A DNA stretch of 64,000 nt from Bin87 sp965204685 (GTDB lineage Bacteria; Chloroflexota; Dehalococcoidia; Lucifugimonadales; UBA3495). The stretch lies in the NCBI GenBank assembly GCA_965204685.1, contig OZ242004.1, forward strand, positions 3,224,001 through 3,288,000, in the 5' to 3' direction. The translations under genes were made by a program, and so were the position numbers. Under the pieces are notes generated by a model. The model saw only the letters and a list, made by a program, of their open reading frames with translations, was not told the DNA's origin and did not search any database. This document shows, in pieces, positions 18,371-27,346 of the stretch. Numbering within the stretch: position 1 is the first letter of the stretch; each line of letters starts with the position of its first letter.

Positions 18371-19150
18371 ATGAGCATAATCCTTCAAATCCTGTCCCTG
18401 CTGTTTGTGGTGCTCTGGACCGCCAGGCTCGCGCGGAACAAAGGGCGCAACGCCCTGGTCTGGGGTGGCGTAGCCGCTATTCCGGCGGTGGGCCTGCTCG
18501 ACATTTTCCCAGAGTGGATTACCGTGCTTTGCATGCTGCCCATGCTGGCGTTGGTGTTTATGCCGGCGCGTCGTTCGGTCGCCACCGACGGGGGACAAGA
18601 GGGGATGACACCGTGCCCCCGGTGCCAGCACGCACACGAGGCGGGTCCGACCTTCTGCACCAACTGTGGCTGGGAACTGACCCGTCCCTATGCGGCGACG
18701 GATGCCACTACAGCGGCGCCTGACAGCACCGAATCGGCCAGCGCGCAAAGCCCCGGTCATGGCGCCGGAACTGCGGATGGCACCGAACAACGCGGGCCGA
18801 TTACAGATGCTAATGCGCCGCCAGCCCCAGAACCGGTGATGGCGTCGCAGCAAGTGGACGAAGCGGAGCCGTCAGCAGCTCAGGCCACGTCAACCGAGCC
18901 TGAGCCGGCGCCGGCATTTTCAATGGCGCCGCTGACCATCACGCGACCCCTGACTGCAGCCGGCATGACCGAGTTGGGACTGTCGTTGTTCAACCAGGGA
19001 AGGGTTCGAGAGGCGGTGGACCAGTTCACCAAGGCCATCGCGTTGGATCCTCGCTACCGCGAAGCGTGGGCGAATCGCGCCAAGGCTTACACGGAGTTGG
19101 GTCTCAACGAAAAGGCCGCGGCCGACCGCCAGCAGTTGGAAGCGATCTAA
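18371..19150 (+). CDS. membrane protein with zinc ribbon and TPR domain
   Basis: The 259-aa protein has two or three hydrophobic helices in the first 65 residues, then a zinc ribbon (CPRC...CTNCG, two CxxC pairs near 80-100), an Ala/Pro/Thr-rich linker of about 80 residues, and a tetratricopeptide unit near the C-terminus (EAVDQFTKAIALDP). ATG 18371 is preferred over GTG 18365 because both fit the promoter but ATG is stronger. The layout suggests a membrane-anchored adaptor whose TPR contacts a partner. No specific function is known to me. Confidence 0.8.
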   Translation: MSIILQILSLLFVVLWTARLARNKGRNALVWGGVAAIPAVGLLDIFPEWITVLCMLPMLALVFMPARRSVATDGGQEGMTPCPRCQHAHEAGPTFCTNCGWELTRPYAATDATTAAPDSTESASAQSPGHGAGTADGTEQRGPITDANAPPAPEPVMASQQVDEAEPSAAQATSTEPEPAPAFSMAPLTITRPLTAAGMTELGLSLFNQGRVREAVDQFTKAIALDPRYREAWANRAKAYTELGLNEKAAADRQQLEAI

Positions 19151-19162
19151 GCGCCCGGCCTG

Positions 19163-19936
19163 TCACACCGCCATGATGTGGTAACCAGCGTCCACCGGGA
19201 GAACGGTTCCGGTTACGCCGCTGGACAGGTCACTGCAAAGAAACAGGGCGGTCTGCGCCACCTCGTCGGCGGTGATGTTGCGCCCCAGCGGAGCCTTCTC
19301 GGCGTGGGTGCGCCGCATGTCCAGGAAACCGCTGATCCCTCTGGCCGCTAGGGTGTCCACCGGGCCGGCCGATATGGCGTTGACGCGGATGTTGTCGTTC
19401 CCGTATTCGTAGGCCAGCTGGCGAACTTCGTGCTCCAGGGCCGCCTTGGCAGTACCCATGACGTTGTAGCCCGGATAGACACGGCTGGATGCGTGGAAGG
19501 TCATGGCGATGACGCTACCGCCGTCGGTCATCAGCGGCGCGGCGTACCGAACCATGGGCAGCAGCGTGAAGGCGCTGATCTCCAGGGCCATGCGGAACCC
19601 GTCGCGCCCGGTGTCGGCGAGACGGCCGGCGAGATCGTCCCGGTTCGCGAAGGCGATGCTGTGCACGAGGACGGACAACGAGCCCATTTGGTCCCCGATG
19701 GCATCGAACACCGACTGGATCTGGTCGTCGTCGGAAGCGTCGCACTGCAGGAGGACGGGATCTTCCAGGGTCTCCGCGAGGCGTGCGACACGGCTCTGTA
19801 GCCGCTCGTTCTGGTAGGTCAGGGCGATACGAGCGCCGGCATCGGCAAGAGTGCGGGCGATAGCCCACGCGATGCTACGGTCATTTGCAACACCAAAAAT
19901 GACCGCACTGCGGCCAGTCAAATCTATCGGAAACAC
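19163..19936 (-). CDS. fabI: enoyl-[acyl-carrier-protein] reductase (NADH), FabI type
   Basis: The 257-aa short-chain dehydrogenase-fold protein shows the FabI cofactor motif GVANDRSIAWAIA, the QCDASDD segment and the catalytic pair Tyr157 and Lys164 (Y-x6-K). The position equal to the second FabI tyrosine (Tyr146 in E. coli) is Phe147 here (MTFHAS). It performs the last reduction of fatty-acid elongation. The start is GTG with GAGG upstream. It lies 50 bp downstream of the LLM gene in the F420 run, although its own function is not F420-related. Confidence 0.87.
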   Translation of the reverse strand: MFPIDLTGRSAVIFGVANDRSIAWAIARTLADAGARIALTYQNERLQSRVARLAETLEDPVLLQCDASDDDQIQSVFDAIGDQMGSLSVLVHSIAFANRDDLAGRLADTGRDGFRMALEISAFTLLPMVRYAAPLMTDGGSVIAMTFHASSRVYPGYNVMGTAKAALEHEVRQLAYEYGNDNIRVNAISAGPVDTLAARGISGFLDMRRTHAEKAPLGRNITADEVAQTALFLCSDLSSGVTGTVLPVDAGYHIMAV

Positions 19937-19986
19937 GGAGTTACCTCGTCACATCGGGAACATCAGGGAACGCGGCCGGCGCGCTG

Positions 19987-20973
19987 TCAGTGGCGGAAGT
20001 CGGGAGCGACCTGCTCCAGAAACACCTGCATCTGCTCTTCCTGGCGGTAGGTTGCGAAGCGCACAATGACCTGGTCTGCGCCAGCCTCCGCGTAGGCATG
20101 GATGCGCTCCCGCACGCGCTCGGCATCACCGAAGGGTCCCCAGCGGTCCCCCCAGATATTTGCGCCGTAGTAGCCCAGCAGCCAGTCCTCGGCCTCCGCT
20201 TCTGCCCGGGCCACGTCCTCGTCCAGGTTGACGGTGAGATACATTACGGTGGACAGTGCATCGGGATCCCGCTCGTACTCAGCACAGTAACCTCGCACGG
20301 TGTCCCTGAGGTCAACCAGCTCTTCCGGGGTCGCTGAAATGGAGATGGCTCCATCGGCCAGGCGGGCGGCGCGTCGGGCCTGTCGCTCTCGCTGAGCCCC
20401 CTGGCCGTCACCGCGACCGTGCCAGTGGACACCGAGGTACACGGGAACGCCAGCGGGTTGAACGGGAGTGGGCTCCATGATGACGTCGTCCATCTGGAAA
20501 TGACGCCCGTTGTAGGAGAACGGCTCGCCTGTTCCCAAACCCTTGACCACTTCGAGCATTTCCTCGAGACGGCGGGCGCGGGTGCGCTGCGGCACGTCGG
20601 CGTTCTGCCATTCTGCCTGCTGCATACCGTTGAACGCGCCGCCAACTCCGACGCCGAGTTGCAGCCGTCCGCTGGATATGAGATCGACGGTGCCCATCAT
20701 CTGGGCCAACAGAACAGGATGGCGCAGGGCCATGAGCATCACGGCCGTCCCCAGACGCACTCGGCTGGTGCGAGCGGCGATGGCCGCCAGGGTGGTCATG
20801 GCTTCCAGCCGGGGCTTGGCGGTAAGGCTGTCGCCGACCCACACGGAATCCATGCCCGCCTCCTCGGCCCACGTCGCCAGGCGGAGAACGGTTTCGGCGT
20901 CCGTAGGTTTGCGGTCGGCCAGCAGGAGGCCTCGAGTGGGCAGAAGGCAACCCAATTGAACGTTGGCGACCAT
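19987..20973 (-). CDS. LLM-class flavin/F420-dependent oxidoreductase
   Basis: The 328-aa luciferase-like TIM barrel has AEEAGMDSVWVGDS, the RVRLGTAVM strand and SSGRLQLGVGVGG, all typical of the LLM superfamily. It begins 3 bp after cofC, which strongly suggests that it is translated with the F420 biosynthesis genes and uses F420 rather than FMN. A basic stretch near residues 185-200 (GRGDGQGAQRERQARRAA) is a common loop in this subgroup. The substrate is unknown. Confidence 0.87.
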   Translation of the reverse strand: MVANVQLGCLLPTRGLLLADRKPTDAETVLRLATWAEEAGMDSVWVGDSLTAKPRLEAMTTLAAIAARTSRVRLGTAVMLMALRHPVLLAQMMGTVDLISSGRLQLGVGVGGAFNGMQQAEWQNADVPQRTRARRLEEMLEVVKGLGTGEPFSYNGRHFQMDDVIMEPTPVQPAGVPVYLGVHWHGRGDGQGAQRERQARRAARLADGAISISATPEELVDLRDTVRGYCAEYERDPDALSTVMYLTVNLDEDVARAEAEAEDWLLGYYGANIWGDRWGPFGDAERVRERIHAYAEAGADQVIVRFATYRQEEQMQVFLEQVAPDFRH

Positions 20974-20976
20974 AGG

Positions 20977-21669
20977 CTAGCGGATCTCCAGGCTGGTGAG
21001 GTTCAGGGATCTGGGCTCGCGACCCAACAGCCGCGTGAGCAGGCCGGGCTCCATGTGCTCGTACTCTTCCAGGTCGGAGCCGTCATCGAGGTCAAAGCCC
21101 ATCCCCTGACTGTAGTAGAAAGCCACGGAAACGCCCATGCGCGCCGCAGTGCCCACATGCTTGCGGAAGCTGTTGTTGCCCAGCTCCGGGCGAAAATACG
21201 GTATCAGGTCGTAGGGAACCAGGATCGCGTTGGTACCACCGTCCCGGCGTGCCGGCGATAGCGTAATGTTGTGCTGATGCTCGGCGCTGCGGATCAGTTG
21301 GTGGATATCGCCGGGCTTGATGAAGGGTAGATCGCCGGGGAGATACAGGGCCGACACCTCGCGCATACGAGCGTTTTCGAAAGACTTGGTTATGGTGTCG
21401 TTGAGATTCCGGCCCAAATCCTCCATCCAGTTGGCGCCGAGAGTGCGTGCCATGTTCCGGATGCGGTCGTCTCCACCTACCACCCAGAAGGGATCCACAC
21501 CAGCGCCCCGAATGGCCAACAGCACCCGTCGGAACATACCCATGGTGAGGTCGGCGCGATCTTCGGGACCCATCACTCGAGAAAGCCGGGTCTTGCATTC
21601 CGACAGCGGTTTCATGGGCACCACCGGTACGACGGTGGGATTGGATTGATCTGGCGAATCGGTCATCAT
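20977..21669 (-). CDS. cofC: 2-phospho-L-lactate (phosphoenolpyruvate) guanylyltransferase
   Basis: The 230-aa nucleotidyltransferase has the N-terminal VVPMKPLSECKTRLS signature and the LPGDLPFIKPGDI metal-binding region of CofC/FbiD. It activates 2-phospholactate, or phosphoenolpyruvate in the bacterial route, with GTP to give the substrate for CofD. The ATG overlaps the cofD stop by 4 bp (ATGA), a tight translational coupling. A C-terminal tail of about 25 residues follows the core fold. Confidence 0.9.
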   Translation of the reverse strand: MMTDSPDQSNPTVVPVVPMKPLSECKTRLSRVMGPEDRADLTMGMFRRVLLAIRGAGVDPFWVVGGDDRIRNMARTLGANWMEDLGRNLNDTITKSFENARMREVSALYLPGDLPFIKPGDIHQLIRSAEHQHNITLSPARRDGGTNAILVPYDLIPYFRPELGNNSFRKHVGTAARMGVSVAFYYSQGMGFDLDDGSDLEEYEHMEPGLLTRLLGREPRSLNLTSLEIR

Positions 21670-22628
21670 TTTCGGTTCTCCAGGTCGGCGGCCAACGCGA
21701 GCACGCTTTCGGCCAGCCGAACCTTGTCTGCGTCGGTCTGCATGATCGTCGGCATCACCGCCGCCTCGATCCCTTCCGCTGCAACGGCGTCCGCCAGAGC
21801 CTCGTCCTGGGAGTCCAGCACCAACACGTCGCAGATTGGGCGATATTCCCGCGCCACTCCGACCGCAGACACATCCGCTCCCAGTTCCTGCATTATTTTA
21901 CCCGCCGGGCCGCGCACCGCAGTTCCTCCTACGATGGGGCTGACCGCCACACGCGGCGCACGATGCTCGGCAATCGCGTCGCGTACCCCCGGTATCGCCA
22001 GGATGGGCGCCACGCTGAGGAACGGATTGGACGGACAGATGACGATTGCCGTGGCGACCTCCAGGGCGGAGGCGAAACCGGGAGACGGCCGAGCGTCCGC
22101 CGCTCCGACGTAGTTTATCGAGTTCACCACGGGCTCGGCGCGTTGCTTGACGAAGTATTCCTGCATGGACAGGGTGCCGGCGTTGGTGTCCAGCACGGTG
22201 CGCACCCGTTGATCGCTCATGGGAATGATGGGGTGTTTTATGCCCAAGTGCGCAGTCAATTGGGAAGTGACCTGGCTCAAAGACGACCCTTGGGCGAGCA
22301 ATTCAGTGCGTCGGATGTGCATGGCGAAATCGCGGCTGCCCAAGTTGAACCAAGTGTCAGCGCCGAGCCGATTCAACATCTGCAGCGTTTCAAACGAGTC
22401 GCCATCAATGCCCCACCCGGTTTCGGGATTATACAGGCCGGAGAGGGTGTAGGTCATTGTGTCCAGGTCGGGAGAAACGTGCAGCCCGTGGAACTGGTCA
22501 TCGTCGCCGGTATTGACGACGATGACCAGCCGCTCGGGCGGCAGGATCCTGGACAGACCCAACGCCAGCTTGGCTCCGCCAACGCCGCCGGCGAGGGCGA
22601 GCACCAATCCGGTGGTCGAAGCGCTCAC
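21666..22628 (-). CDS. cofD: 2-phospho-L-lactate transferase (F420 side-chain transfer)
   Basis: The 320-aa protein opens with VLALAGGVGGAKLALGL, the CofD/FbiA signature, and contains VVNTGDDDQFHGLHVSPDLDTMTY and ICPSNPFLSVAPIL-type motifs. It transfers the phospholactyl (or phosphoenolpyruvyl) group to FO, giving F420-0 or its dehydro form. The start is GTG, 3 bp after cofH. It is full length. Confidence 0.95.
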   Translation of the reverse strand: MSASTTGLVLALAGGVGGAKLALGLSRILPPERLVIVVNTGDDDQFHGLHVSPDLDTMTYTLSGLYNPETGWGIDGDSFETLQMLNRLGADTWFNLGSRDFAMHIRRTELLAQGSSLSQVTSQLTAHLGIKHPIIPMSDQRVRTVLDTNAGTLSMQEYFVKQRAEPVVNSINYVGAADARPSPGFASALEVATAIVICPSNPFLSVAPILAIPGVRDAIAEHRAPRVAVSPIVGGTAVRGPAGKIMQELGADVSAVGVAREYRPICDVLVLDSQDEALADAVAAEGIEAAVMPTIMQTDADKVRLAESVLALAADLENRK

Positions 22629-22631
22629 CGG

Positions 22632-23951
22632 CTAAACCGTCTGCTGCACCGCGTTTCGTTCTCGTTGAGCGCGGGGATGTTCGAAGCGGTAGGAGTCCAT
22701 CTGCACCAACTGGTTGTAGGAGCCGAAGATCTCCTCGACGTTGTCGCCGACGAGGTCCAGCGGATCCAGGGCCTCATCGGAATCGCTGTATACGCGCCGG
22801 ATGCCATAGGTGGTGAACCGCTCGGCCGGGGTCCGGCCCGCCTCACGGATCATGGCGCGGAACTCGGAGGGCCGCATCAGCTGCCCGTGCATGGCTCCCG
22901 CCGACGTGGAGATGCTCTCGTTGATCAGCGTGCCGCCCAGGTCGTTGACGCCGGCGGTGAGCAGAAGCTGGGACATTCGGCTGCCCTCTTTCACCCAGGA
23001 CGCCTGGATGTTGGGGATCCAGTTGTTCAGCATGATGCGAGCGATGGCGTGCACCTTGATCACGTCCATACCCGTGGGGCCGGAGCGGACGTTTTCCACG
23101 GTGCCCTTGAGGTACATGGGGGCCTCAGAAGCGACGAAACTGAGCGGAACAAACTCGGTGAAGCCTCCGGTTTCCTGCTGGATGTCCCGGAGCAAGGCAA
23201 TGTGACGCACGATCTGGGCATTGGTTTCCCGGTGCCCGAACATGACCGTGGAGGTGGTGGGGATACCCAGATCATGGGCGTTGGTAATCACCTCGATCCA
23301 CTGGTCAACGGTGATCCGGCCGGGGGAGATTATGTCGCGCAGTTCCTGGTCCAGAACCTCGGCCGAGGTGCCGGGCAGGCTGCCCACGCCGGCATCCTTG
23401 AGGCCCTGGAGGTATTCCCGGATGGTGCACTTGGACCGGATGGAACCATAGAGCACTTCTTCAGGGGAGAAACCATGGACGTGCATGTCCGGCAGTTCTT
23501 CCGTGATGGCTTCGCACAGGCGGATGTAGAGGTCGCCTTCCATCTGGGGAGGCAGGCCGGCCTGTACGCAAACCTCGGTGGCTCCATAGTCCTGGGCTTC
23601 CCTGGCGCGCCGTATGATCTCGTTCACCGGCAGGAAATAGCCTTCCTCTTCCCGGAAATCGCGGCTGAAGGCGCAAAAGCCGCAGCGCTTGATGCACACG
23701 TTAGTGAAGTTGATGTTCCGGTTGACCACGTAGGTCACCAGGTCGCCCACCGAGCGGCGCCGTAGTTCGTCGGCCACCATGGTCATAGCGGTGAATTCAG
23801 GGCCGGACGTCGCGAAGAGGATGTCGGCTTCCTCGACGGAAATATCGCCACCGGCCAACGCGTGTTCCAGGACGGAAGCCAAGTCCGGGCGCAGCGAATT
23901 GATCAGAGCAACCAGAGTTGCGGGAGCGTCGCGGTCAGTTGCTGTGGACAT
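22632..23951 (-). CDS. cofH: FO synthase subunit 2 (radical SAM)
   Basis: A 439-aa radical SAM enzyme with the cluster cysteines Cys86, Cys90 and Cys93 in NVCIKRCGFC, preceded by the CofH-like VVNRNINFTN. The MxCG-like AGLPPQMEG and GTSAEVLDQ motifs follow. With CofG it builds the deazaflavin FO from tyrosine and a flavin precursor. Its first 17 bp overlap the end of cofG. Bacterial actinomycetes fuse the two as FbiC, whereas here they are separate. Confidence 0.95.
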   Translation of the reverse strand: MSTATDRDAPATLVALINSLRPDLASVLEHALAGGDISVEEADILFATSGPEFTAMTMVADELRRRSVGDLVTYVVNRNINFTNVCIKRCGFCAFSRDFREEEGYFLPVNEIIRRAREAQDYGATEVCVQAGLPPQMEGDLYIRLCEAITEELPDMHVHGFSPEEVLYGSIRSKCTIREYLQGLKDAGVGSLPGTSAEVLDQELRDIISPGRITVDQWIEVITNAHDLGIPTTSTVMFGHRETNAQIVRHIALLRDIQQETGGFTEFVPLSFVASEAPMYLKGTVENVRSGPTGMDVIKVHAIARIMLNNWIPNIQASWVKEGSRMSQLLLTAGVNDLGGTLINESISTSAGAMHGQLMRPSEFRAMIREAGRTPAERFTTYGIRRVYSDSDEALDPLDLVGDNVEEIFGSYNQLVQMDSYRFEHPRAQRERNAVQQTV

Positions 23952-25170
23952 AGCGTCGAATTCCCCCTTTGACGTATCCGGGCTCGTCGGTGAGTCGCAG
24001 CAGTTTTTCCTTGAGAGGCGATGGCAACGGCCACTGGGAACCGTTGGCGAAGTATTCAGGATATACGGGAAGGCGCGGGCGCAATTCGTAACCGGCCTCG
24101 CGGGTTCGGCGTTCCAGTTCCGAGAGTTGCGGCCAGGGGGCTTCGGGATTCACGTAATCAATGGTCAGCGGTGAGACCCCGCCCCAGTCGTTGATGCCAG
24201 CCCCGATGTACCGTTCGTAGTCCTCGCTGAGGTTGGGCGGCACCTGGATATTGACATGCTCGCCGAGAATGAGCCGAGCGACTGCCGTGGTCCACATGAG
24301 CTCGTCCGGCGCGGCGTCGGGCGCGTCGGCCATGGGCGTATCCGCCTTGGCGCGGAAGTTCTGGATGATGACCTCCTGGATATGCCCGAAACGTCGGTGC
24401 AAATCACGAATTGCCAGAAGCGACTCCACGCGCTCCCGGCGGGTCTCGCCGATACCGATGAGGATGCCCGTGGTGAAAGGGATGCCCAGTTCGCCGGCCA
24501 GCTCCATGGTCCGGAGACGGACGCGGGGCCGCTTGCTGGGAGCGAACTCATGCGGGCCGCCGGGTTCGTAAAGACGCGCGCTTGAGCTCTCCAGCATGAT
24601 CCCGATTGACGGGTTGGTGGGCTGCAGGGCCTTCAGCTCGCGACGGCTCATGGTGCCGGGATTGCCGTGGGGCAGTAGGTCCGTATCCTCGAATACGGTG
24701 CGGCACATGTACGCCAGGTATTCATGGGTGGTCCGGTAGCCCCTGCCGGAAAGCCATTCCGCTGCTTCAGGATACCGCTGCTCGGGTCGCTCGCCCAGCG
24801 TGAACAGGGCTTCAGTGCAACCGAGGCGCTGGCCGGCCCGGGCCACGGATAGGACCTGATCGACGGTGAGGTACAATCCGTCCGATTCTTCCGGGGACTG
24901 GCGGAAGGTGCAATATCCGCAGAAGTCACGGCACAGGCGCGTCAGCGGAATGAACACCTTCGGCGAGAAGGTGATCACGCGGCCCCGACCCCGGTCACGC
25001 AACTCAGCGGCGGCGGCGCAAAGGTCGGCCTCGAGTTCGTTATCAGCGTCCAGCAACTCCAAAGCGCCCTCATCGGACAGCGCAGACCCGGAGGCCACGC
25101 GGTCCAGCGAAGGCAAGTGGGAGACGGTCGGGTTGACAGCTAAACCAGGGGGCACGTGGGTCGTCCGCAT
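23935..25170 (-). CDS. cofG: FO synthase subunit 1 (radical SAM)
   Basis: A 411-aa radical SAM protein with Cys80, Cys84 and Cys87 in RLCRDFCGYC, preceded by ITFSPKVFIPLT, the CofG signature. It completes the 5-deazaflavin ring of FO after CofH. About 60 extra residues precede the core, longer than many CofG proteins. It is the first gene of the run and has a good promoter 25 bp upstream. The ribosome site is weak. It overlaps cofH by 17 bp. Confidence 0.93.
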   Translation of the reverse strand: MRTTHVPPGLAVNPTVSHLPSLDRVASGSALSDEGALELLDADNELEADLCAAAAELRDRGRGRVITFSPKVFIPLTRLCRDFCGYCTFRQSPEESDGLYLTVDQVLSVARAGQRLGCTEALFTLGERPEQRYPEAAEWLSGRGYRTTHEYLAYMCRTVFEDTDLLPHGNPGTMSRRELKALQPTNPSIGIMLESSSARLYEPGGPHEFAPSKRPRVRLRTMELAGELGIPFTTGILIGIGETRRERVESLLAIRDLHRRFGHIQEVIIQNFRAKADTPMADAPDAAPDELMWTTAVARLILGEHVNIQVPPNLSEDYERYIGAGINDWGGVSPLTIDYVNPEAPWPQLSELERRTREAGYELRPRLPVYPEYFANGSQWPLPSPLKEKLLRLTDEPGYVKGGIRRYVHSN

Positions 25171-25194
25171 GATAGATCAGAGAAAGTCCGATCA

Positions 25195-25223
25195 ATTGTA
25201 TGTAAGGGGTCGGAGGGATTCAA
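25195..25223 (-). promoter_or_regulatory. promoter of the cofGHDC-LLM-fabI run
   Basis: On the minus strand, TTGAAT (25223-25218) and TACAAT (25200-25195) are 17 bp apart, each one mismatch or so from consensus. The start codon of cofG is 24 bp below the -10 box, giving a short leader. Confidence 0.65.
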
Positions 25224-25327
25224 GGCGAAATGCGCTTTGCGACGATGATGTTTATATCTTATGTCAATCACCATCGAGAACATACGAATAATACGCGATT
25301 TGCCGCGTGGATACTGGTGAAGTTATG

Positions 25328-26464
25328 TCAATCAACGAACAACTGGCCTTGCTGCGATGGATCCACTCCCGAACCGGACCAGGGCCACCCGAGGTATTCG
25401 TAGGCCAGGCGGGTGGCGACGCGGCCTCTCGGTGTGCGCTCAAGAAACCCCTGCTGCAACAGGAAGGGTTCCAGAACTTCCATCACCGTACTGGCGTCCT
25501 CGCTCATTGAGGCGGACAGCGTGTCCAGACCCACCGGGCCGCCACCAAATTTCTCGATGATGCTTGACAGCAGCCGGTGGTCCGTCTCGTCCAGTCCGCG
25601 GGAATCGACCCCCAGCCGGTCCAGCGACTCGCGGGCCACGGGACCGGAGACGCGGTTGTCCGCCCGGACCAGTGCGTAGTCGCGGGCGCGTCGCAGCAGG
25701 CGATTGGCGATGCGCGGCGTGCCGCGGGAGCGGATCGCCACCTCGCGCAGCCCTTCATTCTCTGCCTCAATTCCCAGGATGCGCGCGGAACGATTCACCA
25801 CGATTTCCATGTCGTCGTCCGAGTAGTAATCGAGACGGAACACGGAACCGAACCGGTCGCGCAGGGGAGCGCTGACCAGTGAGTAGCGGGTCGTGGCTCC
25901 GACCAGCGTGAAGGGATTGATGCGGAGGTTGATGCTGCGCGCCGACAGGCCTTTCCCGACCACCCACGAGAGGAAGAAATCCTCCATAGCCGAGTACATC
26001 ACCTCCTCAACGGCGCGGTTCAAGCGATGGATTTCATCAATAAAAAGCACGTCGTTGGGTTGGAGACCGGTCAGGATGGAGGCGATGTCGCTGGCCCGCT
26101 CGATGGCCGGCCCGGAGGTGACCTTGATGGTCGAGCCCATCTCGTGGGCGATGATGTTGGCCAGGGTGGTCTTGCCCAAGCCGGGCGGGCCGTAGATGAT
26201 CACGTGATCCAGGGCCTCGCCGCGCATCCGGGCCGCCTGCATGGCGATGCTCAGGTTTTCCCGAACCTGCGGTTGCCCCACAAAGTCCTCCAGCCGGGCC
26301 GGCCGTAGGCGGACGTCCTGTTCGCCGTCATCGCCCTGCGTCGCGGGCGAGACCGGTCGTCCTCCGAGCGGCGGCGGCGTTCGCACCCCATCGGTCTGTG
26401 TCGCGGGCGAGACCGCCCGGGCTTCAGCGTCTGCGGCGCCGTCAGGCTTTTGTGCCGTGGTCAT
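25328..26464 (-). CDS. ruvB: Holliday junction branch migration ATPase RuvB, with repeat-containing N-terminal extension
   Basis: The 378-aa protein has Walker A (GPPGLGKT), Walker B (IDEIH), sensor GATTRYS and the arginine-finger RDRFG, so it is an intact RuvB that drives branch migration with RuvA. The first 50 residues are not part of the usual fold and contain a duplicated RAVSPATQ / RPVSPATQ segment, encoded by two 19-bp DNA repeats 60 bp apart (26337 and 26397). The tail after the winged helix is normal. The ribosome site is poor, so the exact start is less certain. Confidence 0.92.
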   Translation of the reverse strand: MTTAQKPDGAADAEARAVSPATQTDGVRTPPPLGGRPVSPATQGDDGEQDVRLRPARLEDFVGQPQVRENLSIAMQAARMRGEALDHVIIYGPPGLGKTTLANIIAHEMGSTIKVTSGPAIERASDIASILTGLQPNDVLFIDEIHRLNRAVEEVMYSAMEDFFLSWVVGKGLSARSINLRINPFTLVGATTRYSLVSAPLRDRFGSVFRLDYYSDDDMEIVVNRSARILGIEAENEGLREVAIRSRGTPRIANRLLRRARDYALVRADNRVSGPVARESLDRLGVDSRGLDETDHRLLSSIIEKFGGGPVGLDTLSASMSEDASTVMEVLEPFLLQQGFLERTPRGRVATRLAYEYLGWPWSGSGVDPSQQGQLFVD

Positions 26465-26592
26465 AATCGCATTCTAGGGGCCGCGCCGTTCGGAGGTCAA
26501 CCGACTGAGCAACGGGGCTGCGGGGCATCACCGCGATAGAACGCCCCGGCGCCGGCCGCCGCCGGAGCCACCGGGCTTTTTTAAAGCCAATC

Positions 26593-26628
26593 CGTCATTC
26601 CCGGTTACTCCGTCATTCCCGGTTACTC
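26593..26628. repeat. 18-bp tandem repeat, two units
   Basis: Two identical 18-bp copies of CGTCATTCCCGGTTACTC lie head to tail, directly before a hairpin. A similar CGTCATTCC doublet occurs at 27225-27250. Confidence 0.9.
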
Positions 26629-26630
26629 CT

Positions 26631-26654
26631 GGATTCCCGCTTTCGCGGGAATCC
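26631..26654. repeat. REP-like palindrome
   Basis: A perfect 10-bp inverted repeat (GGATTCCCGC and complement) encloses TTTC. This kind of ATTCCCGC..GCGGGAAT element is common in bacterial intergenic repeats. Confidence 0.85.
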
Positions 26655-26751
26655 AGGAGGTCGTTGTGATCGTAACGTTCTGGATTCCGGCTTTCGTCAG
26701 AATGACGGTTCGGGGTGAAAGGCCGCCAACCAGGACTTTGAAAAGTCCCTG
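26653..26751. repeat. 100-bp dispersed repeat, copy A
   Basis: This block matches copy B at 27347-27447 with a modest number of mismatches. Both contain TTCTGGATTCCGGCTTTCG and end in GACTTTGAAAAGTCCCTG, which is itself an inverted repeat. Same orientation, about 700 bp apart. Confidence 0.85.
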
Positions 26752-26783
26752 TTTGCTCACGCGTACCCAGTTTGTCATTGCGA

Positions 26784-26802
26784 CCCCGCGCTTGATGCGG
26801 GG
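26784..26802. repeat. short palindromic repeat, CTTGAT hairpin
   Basis: CCCCGCGCTTGATGCGGGG forms a 6-bp stem or longer; a close relative lies at 27264-27282. Confidence 0.7.
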
Positions 26803-27263
26803 GGCGGCAATCTCGTCGGCCAAAAAATCCTGCCCATCCATGCCAACCGCTCTCTTGACCCATTACGAACGCCCGTGCTATCCTGTGTCCCGCAGGTGAT
26901 TGTCGCTTTCCGATCAGGTTCCGAGAACACACGGCCAATTCCGATCAGCATCCAAGTCGCTACCCGTACCGCAGTAGACTGTCCCCGACCATTCTAATCG
27001 GAGTAGTCTCCTGGGTCGCCGCGCCCGCAACAGCGCGCCATGCCGTGGGCATGGAAAATGAGGGCAAAAAGCAAGCGCATTACCCCCGGCCGTGGGGCTG
27101 ATCACTTCCCGGAACCTGGTCAAAACCAACCAACCAATCGCCAATCACCTGCAAAACCAACCGTCAGTCACCTGCGCAAATCCAATCCCAAAGGAGCCAT
27201 CGCAACCCAACCCAACGAAACCGTCATTCCCCACGAAACCGTCATTCCGGCGAAAGAACGTCA

Positions 27264-27282
27264 CCCCGTACTTGATACGGGG
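27264..27282. repeat. short palindromic repeat, CTTGAT hairpin, second copy
   Basis: CCCCGTACTTGATACGGGG pairs CCCCGTA with TACGGGG. It shares the CTTGAT core with the element at 26784; the stem bases differ but pairing is kept, which supports a selected hairpin. Confidence 0.75.
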
Positions 27283-27346
27283 CCGGAATCCATCCCGTCC
27301 ATCTTGTTCATCCATGCAAATTGTTCCTCCTCGGAAAAGCGGGAAT

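Noticed and set aside
21963..23765. 600-codon plus-strand frame
   Set aside because: Antisense to cofD and cofH, whose motifs are intact; the product has no recognisable domain.
25255..25335. Repeated TTATGTCAATCA at the ruvB stop and upstream
   Set aside because: Only 12 bp, two copies, no further structure; probably chance in an AT-rich gap.
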